64,000 nt of DNA from Stenotrophomonas sp. ISL-67 (GTDB lineage Bacteria; Pseudomonadota; Gammaproteobacteria; Xanthomonadales; Xanthomonadaceae): the NCBI RefSeq assembly GCF_018612915.1, contig NZ_JAGGRL010000012.1:1-64000 (forward strand), given 5' to 3'. This document shows positions 60,514 through 64,000 of this stretch, piece by piece; within the stretch, counting starts at the first letter, position 1; each line of letters begins with the position of its first letter. The notes below the pieces were generated by a model. The model did no database searches and was not told the DNA's origin. It worked only from the letters and a program-made list of their open reading frames with translations. The translations under genes and the position numbers were made by a program.

Positions 60514-61722
60514 GGTCCGGCGCAACGTCGTGATGAGGTTGACCGCCGTTGCGACACCGTCCTCCCGCGCCATGGCACGCCCGAGCGCGGCAGCCCGCGC
60601 GCGCACCTCCTGCCCTTCGGCGAACGCGATCGAGAGGCCCAAGGTGCCGGCATCAAGCCGCTTGGGCGATAGCGGTGCAGGCGCTACCTGCAACTCCTGC
60701 AATCGCGCGGCCCAGAAGAACTGGTCTGCCGCGAACGGCATCACCAACGACGGCACGCCCGCCCGGCACGCGGAATGCGTGGTCCCACTGCCGCCGTGGT
60801 GGATCACCAACGCGCAGCGTGGGAACAGCGCTTCGTGCGGAGCAGGGCCGACGACAAACACGTCCGGCGGCAGCGGAGCGTCCGGAATGCCTGCCCAGCC
60901 GGGGAACAACAGTACCCGGCGTGGTGCCAGCGCCTGCAGCAGCGCGGGCAGCACGGTGTCGCGCTCAAACCCCATCATGCTGCCAAAGCCCACGTACACC
61001 GGGGGCGGGCCGGCATCGAGGAACGCCTGCAGTTCCGGCGTTGGTTGCCAGGGCGCATCGGGCGCGCGCCACTGCCCGCAGATGTGATGATTCGCCGGCC
61101 AGTCCGCAGGGGGTGGAACCAGACTGGGCGAGATGCCATACAGCATCGGAAGATCGCGCCAAAGCGAGCGTCGCGCGGGCATGCCCAGCGCACGCCGGGC
61201 ATCGTTGATTGGCGCGCGGAACGTCCGCCACACCGCCTGGTTGACCAACCCGTAAGTGAGCCGGTTGAGCGCGCCAGGCAGGCGCAAACGTGGCAGGAAC
61301 GGCGAGGCGAACGCACGGGTTGGGGTCAACGGAATCATCCCGGCACCGATGGCCGGCACGCCGTGGTGTTCGGCCACCGTCATGCCCACGAACGCGGCCA
61401 GCCCGCCGGTCAGCACGGCATCGCACCCGGCCGCCGCCGCATCGGCCTGGCGCATCCATGCCGGCACATGCCGCCGCGCCATCCGCGCCAGGCCCCGCGT
61501 CGCCGCCGCCATGTCGTTCCCCCGCGATACAAGCGCCACCACTTCATCATGGATGTCGCCCTCCAGCGCCGCCTGCGGAACCCCCAGCGCCTGCGCGCTG
61601 CCCAAGGTGCCGCCTTCGGCCAGCAGCATCACCTCATGCCCGGCCGCCTGCAGCCCGTGGCACAGCATCACCAACGGCCGGGTATCGCCTTCGGTTCCAT
61701 AGGTCACGGCGAGAAGTCGCAT
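60508..61722 (-). CDS. GT1-family (UDP-glycosyl) glycosyltransferase
   Basis: 404 aa GT-B enzyme of the UGT/MGT family: GTEGDTRPLVMLCHGLQAAGHEV at the N-terminus and the donor-binding HHGGSGTTHSACRAGVPSLVMPFAADQFFWA near residue 310. Such enzymes glycosylate sterols, flavonoids, macrolides or carotenoids; the acceptor here is unknown. No helices. Its TAG stop is the GTAG head of a SMAG palindrome, the fourth gene in the window with this arrangement. No neighbours suggest a pathway. Confidence 0.85.
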   Translation of the reverse strand: MRLLAVTYGTEGDTRPLVMLCHGLQAAGHEVMLLAEGGTLGSAQALGVPQAALEGDIHDEVVALVSRGNDMAAATRGLARMARRHVPAWMRQADAAAAGCDAVLTGGLAAFVGMTVAEHHGVPAIGAGMIPLTPTRAFASPFLPRLRLPGALNRLTYGLVNQAVWRTFRAPINDARRALGMPARRSLWRDLPMLYGISPSLVPPPADWPANHHICGQWRAPDAPWQPTPELQAFLDAGPPPVYVGFGSMMGFERDTVLPALLQALAPRRVLLFPGWAGIPDAPLPPDVFVVGPAPHEALFPRCALVIHHGGSGTTHSACRAGVPSLVMPFAADQFFWAARLQELQVAPAPLSPKRLDAGTLGLSIAFAEGQEVRARAAALGRAMAREDGVATAVNLITTLRRTR

Positions 61723-61888
61723 GGACGCATCCGATGATTGAAAAGTTGAAGTATCCGGATGCGGTGTGCAGAACGGGTCTATCCCGCCGCCGTCATCTTC
61801 AGATCTGATAAGCGTGTCAAACCTTTCAGCAATGGCCGACGGCTAGTCTCCTGAGCATCGGCCAGAACTGCGCTCAAGGTAGTAGACG

Positions 61889-62383
61889 TTGTCGTATGGC
61901 ACTTTCATCGCAGGCGCGGTTCGATATGACCTCAGTCATCTCGATCCATTTTCCGTAGAGGTGATGGTCCATGGCGTGCGGGTCGATGTGGACGTGAGTT
62001 TCAGTTTCCATGTCTTCACCGATCAGAAAGGCAGGGGAGCGCGTTTCCCGCATCATGCCGAGGAACGGTACTTCTGCATGTCGCGATATCAGCTCAGCCA
62101 CGCGGTGGCGGACTTCATGCGCGGCCCATTTTTCGACGCCTCGGTGCGTAGGCATGTTCGCATCGTAGCGGGTGAACCCCGTGAGCAGTACTTCTGCACC
62201 GATCTTGGCCACGGCGACATCATCTGGACGCGGATATCGCGACGGGAGCGGCAGAATCGCGCGCGGGTCTGGGTTGTCAGCGCCTACAACCGCGACTGGC
62301 ACGGCATGGTGCTACCGCGTGGGCAGGGGTTGTTCCGCGTGCAGAAGGTACTGGCAAACAAGCTCGGTATTTCCTCACCCTGA
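61889..62383 (+). CDS. hypothetical protein
   Basis: 164 aa from a TTG at 61889, two codons after an in-frame stop, with AAGG nine bases upstream; GTG codons near 61960 are later options. Not recognised. It is rich in His, Phe, Tyr and Arg (FSVEVMVHGVRVDVDVSFSFHVFT, HHAEERYFCMSRYQL, REQYFCTDLGHGDI), with short beta-like stretches, giving a compact cytoplasmic domain. The 166-bp gap from the divergent GT gene is relatively AT-rich and the GC content of the gene is lower than its neighbours, so recent transfer is possible. Confidence 0.6.
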   Translation: MSYGTFIAGAVRYDLSHLDPFSVEVMVHGVRVDVDVSFSFHVFTDQKGRGARFPHHAEERYFCMSRYQLSHAVADFMRGPFFDASVRRHVRIVAGEPREQYFCTDLGHGDIIWTRISRRERQNRARVWVVSAYNRDWHGMVLPRGQGLFRVQKVLANKLGISSP

Positions 62384-62384
62384 A

Positions 62385-62416
62385 CAAAAAAAAGCACCCC
62401 ATCACTGGGGTGCCTT
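62385..62416. terminator. hairpin terminator with A run upstream
   Basis: GCACCCC-ATCACT-GGGGTGC (62394-62413) with eight A before it and TTT after it. On the minus strand it is a textbook terminator with eight T, yet no minus-strand gene precedes it for several hundred bases. On the plus strand it is the weak end of the unknown gene. Confidence 0.75.
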
Positions 62417-62430
62417 TGAACTACGATCTC

Positions 62431-62472
62431 GGTAGGGTGGAGCGCGTCGGCTTGCGCCTATCCCGCCAATGG
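62431..62472. repeat. GTAG-headed imperfect palindrome
   Basis: GGTAGGGTGGAGCGC and GCGCCTATCCC form an imperfect stem. It resembles the other GTAG units but is divergent. The region from 62384 to 62620 otherwise shows no gene. Confidence 0.4.
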
Positions 62473-62624
62473 CTGAGGAAAGTACGGACCGGGTCCGTCT
62501 TCGCAGCGCTACTATCCCGTTTCCGGGTCCCGATCAGCAGCGCTTGATAAAATCATGTCACGAGCACTCTCCTCCGTACAGGGGCAAGAGCGCCAACGTT
62601 CAGGTTCCACCTGTGGATAACCCC

Positions 62625-62653
62625 TTGCCTTGCGAATGCCAGACGTGCATAAT
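62625..62653 (+). promoter_or_regulatory. rpmBG promoter
   Basis: TTGCCT, 17 bases, CATAAT: a near-consensus sigma-70 promoter. The predicted leader to rpmB is about 160 bases. TGTGGATAA at 62612-62620, just upstream of the -35, is a perfect DnaA-box sequence. Confidence 0.65.
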
Positions 62654-62819
62654 GCGCGGCTCGCTGTGTCTGGATTTGTCCGGATTGGCGGCCGGGAACA
62701 CGTCATCCGGCCTGCCCTCGTCAGCGTAACCCTTTGATTCTCATGACGTGTGGCGGGAAACCGTCGAGGCCGCCGTCGCCCGGGCTATGGGCTGACACAT
62801 ACTTTCATCGAGGTGCGCA

Positions 62820-63056
62820 ATGTCCCGCGTATGCCAAGTTTCCGGCAAGCGAGTGCAGACGGGTAACAACGTCTCGCACGCCAACAACAAGACCCGTCGT
62901 CGTTTCCTGCCCAACCTGCACGAGCGCCGCTTCTGGGTTGCCAGCGAGAACCGCTGGGTCAAGCTTCGTGTTTCCGCGCATGCACTGCGCACCATCGACA
63001 AGAACGGCATCGATTCCGTTCTGGCTGAGCTGCGTGCGCGCGGCGAAAAGGTCTGA
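62820..63056 (+). CDS. rpmB: 50S ribosomal protein L28
   Basis: 78 aa, [33 protein letters not shown], the standard proteobacterial L28 and a normal length. GAGGTGCGCA is upstream of the start. Followed 13 bp later by rpmG, its usual partner. Confidence 0.97.
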   Translation: MSRVCQVSGKRVQTGNNVSHANNKTRRRFLPNLHERRFWVASENRWVKLRVSAHALRTIDKNGIDSVLAELRARGEKV

Positions 63057-63069
63057 GGAGTAGACGATC

Positions 63070-63234
63070 ATGGCAGGCAAGCGCGATAAGGTCCGTATGA
63101 TTTCGACCGCCGGTACCGGTCACTTCTACACGACCGACAAGAACAAGAAGAACACCCCCGGGAAGATGGAATTCTCGAAGTACGATCCGGTCGTGCGCAA
63201 GCACGTCCCGTACAAGGAAGGCAAGATCAAGTAA
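63070..63234 (+). CDS. rpmG: 50S ribosomal protein L33
   Basis: 54 aa starting [20 protein letters not shown] and ending VPYKEGKIK. It has no Cys pairs, so it is the zinc-independent form. TGAGGAGTAG is a strong ribosome site shared with the end of rpmB. Confidence 0.97.
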   Translation: MAGKRDKVRMISTAGTGHFYTTDKNKKNTPGKMEFSKYDPVVRKHVPYKEGKIK

Positions 63235-63266
63235 TCCCTCACGGGGTTGCTCGATGCCAACGAAGA

Positions 63267-63289
63267 ACCCGCCTCACGGCGGGTTTTTT
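63267..63289 (+). terminator. rpmBG terminator
   Basis: AACCCGCC-TCAC-GGCGGGTT followed by four or more T. Strong intrinsic terminator. Confidence 0.93.
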
Positions 63290-63352
63290 CGTTTCCGTGG
63301 CCGTGCACGCCGCCCGTGGCAGAATGCCGGCACACCCCAAACGGGCGAACCG

Positions 63353-64000
63353 ATGCTGTTCGAATGGCTGCTGGGTTCATGGTTGCTGATGCTGGACTGG
63401 CTGATCCGGCTGGCCGCGCTGTTCTGGATTCCCAGCCGCACCACGCCTGGCGCCGCCCGCAGCTGGCTGCTGCTGGTCGGTTTCGTGCCGCTGCTTGGGC
63501 TGCCGCTGTACCTGCTGTTCGGCCACCCCTGGCTGTCGCGCCAGCGCGTGCAGCGCCAGGCCGAGGCCTCGCAGGTCATCCGTGAGGAACAGGCGCTGCA
63601 GCCACCGCTGCGCTTTACCCCCGTGGCCGATACCGCCACCGCCGAGATGGTACCGCTGATCGAACGCCAGGGTGACTTCATGCCGGTGCATGGCAACACG
63701 GTGGAGCTCCTGACCGATTACGACGCCTCGCTGCAGTCGCTGCTGGACGACATCGACCAGGCGCGCGACCGCGTGCACCTGCTGTATTACCTGATGTTCG
63801 ACGATGCGGTCGGCGACGCCATCGTGCAGGCGCTGCAGCGCGCCGCCGCGCGCGGCGTGCACTGCCGCCTGCTGCTGGACGCGGTGGGCGCCAAGCGCGG
63901 CCTGCGCCGCTATCGCCACCGCCTGCAGGCACTTGGCGTGGACGTGCGCGCGATGCTGCCGGGCGGGCTGCGCTGGCGCCGTAGCGGGCGCATGGACCTG
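63353..64000 (+). CDS. cls: cardiolipin synthase (partial, runs off the end)
   Basis: The first 216 codons of a phospholipase D-type cardiolipin synthase, which joins two phosphatidylglycerol molecules. Two N-terminal membrane helices (LLGSWLLMLDWLIRLAALFWIP and SWLLLVGFVPLLGLPLYLLF), then the start of the first PLD domain (VHLLYYLMFDDAVGDAIVQALQRAA, RLLLDAVGAKRG). The window stops at RRSGRMDL, where the family normally continues into the first HKD motif, so the catalytic residues are not seen. Start ATG at 63353 lies about 27 bases after a GCAGAAT box. Confidence 0.93.
   Translation, partial: MLFEWLLGSWLLMLDWLIRLAALFWIPSRTTPGAARSWLLLVGFVPLLGLPLYLLFGHPWLSRQRVQRQAEASQVIREEQALQPPLRFTPVADTATAEMVPLIERQGDFMPVHGNTVELLTDYDASLQSLLDDIDQARDRVHLLYYLMFDDAVGDAIVQALQRAAARGVHCRLLLDAVGAKRGLRRYRHRLQALGVDVRAMLPGGLRWRRSGRMDL

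Overview
The window is about 64 kb of very GC-rich (roughly two thirds G+C) gammaproteobacterial chromosome. Gene content, gene neighbourhoods (hemH, tatABC, glyQS, tamAB, rsmG-parAB, rpmBG) and abundant short GTAG-headed palindromes of the SMAG type point to Xanthomonadaceae, most likely Stenotrophomonas. This assignment is by recognition, not by a database search.

Layout. 1-650: end of an rRNA operon (5S rRNA and its terminator) and a decayed chemotaxis-receptor remnant. 0.7-12 kb: housekeeping genes, namely an alpha/beta hydrolase, ferrochelatase, a SYLF protein, the Tat export genes, a membrane protein, a glutamine amidotransferase, an orphan GspE/PilB-type ATPase and the two glycyl-tRNA synthetase subunits. 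12.1-20.3 kb: an accessory island encoding a very large toxin-like protein split by one in-frame UGA. Its C-terminus carries deaminase-like zinc motifs, and it is followed by two small genes that are paralogues of each other and are candidate immunity genes. 20.4-26 kb: tamA-tamB. 26-27.5 kb: repeat-rich DNA around a SymE-like gene. 27.5-44 kb: an S46 peptidase, a CrbS-like SSS-domain hybrid kinase with a CrbR-like regulator next to acs, a DcaP-like porin and an MFS transporter (an acetate or carboxylate uptake and activation module), mntP, an aldehyde dehydrogenase and two orphan genes of unknown function. 44-51 kb: exonuclease III, a GlsB-type membrane protein, a phosphopantetheinyl transferase, rsmG-parA-parB, a Cdd1-type helix-hairpin-helix protein and a sugar epimerase / glycosyltransferase / LpxB-N set. 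51-62.4 kb: a DUF885 peptidase, a second toxin-like gene with an EreA/ChaN-type domain, a four-gene czc-type heavy-metal efflux operon, a GT1 glycosyltransferase and an unknown small gene. 62.6-64 kb: rpmB-rpmG and the start of a cardiolipin synthase gene that runs off the window.

The most interesting parts are the split toxin with its paralogous downstream pair, the EreA-like effector candidate, GTAG repeats that supply the stop codons of four genes, and a recurring promoter geometry in which a -10 box ends six or seven bases before the ATG, suggesting leaderless mRNAs. Function calls rest on visible motifs and memory of protein families; no search was run.
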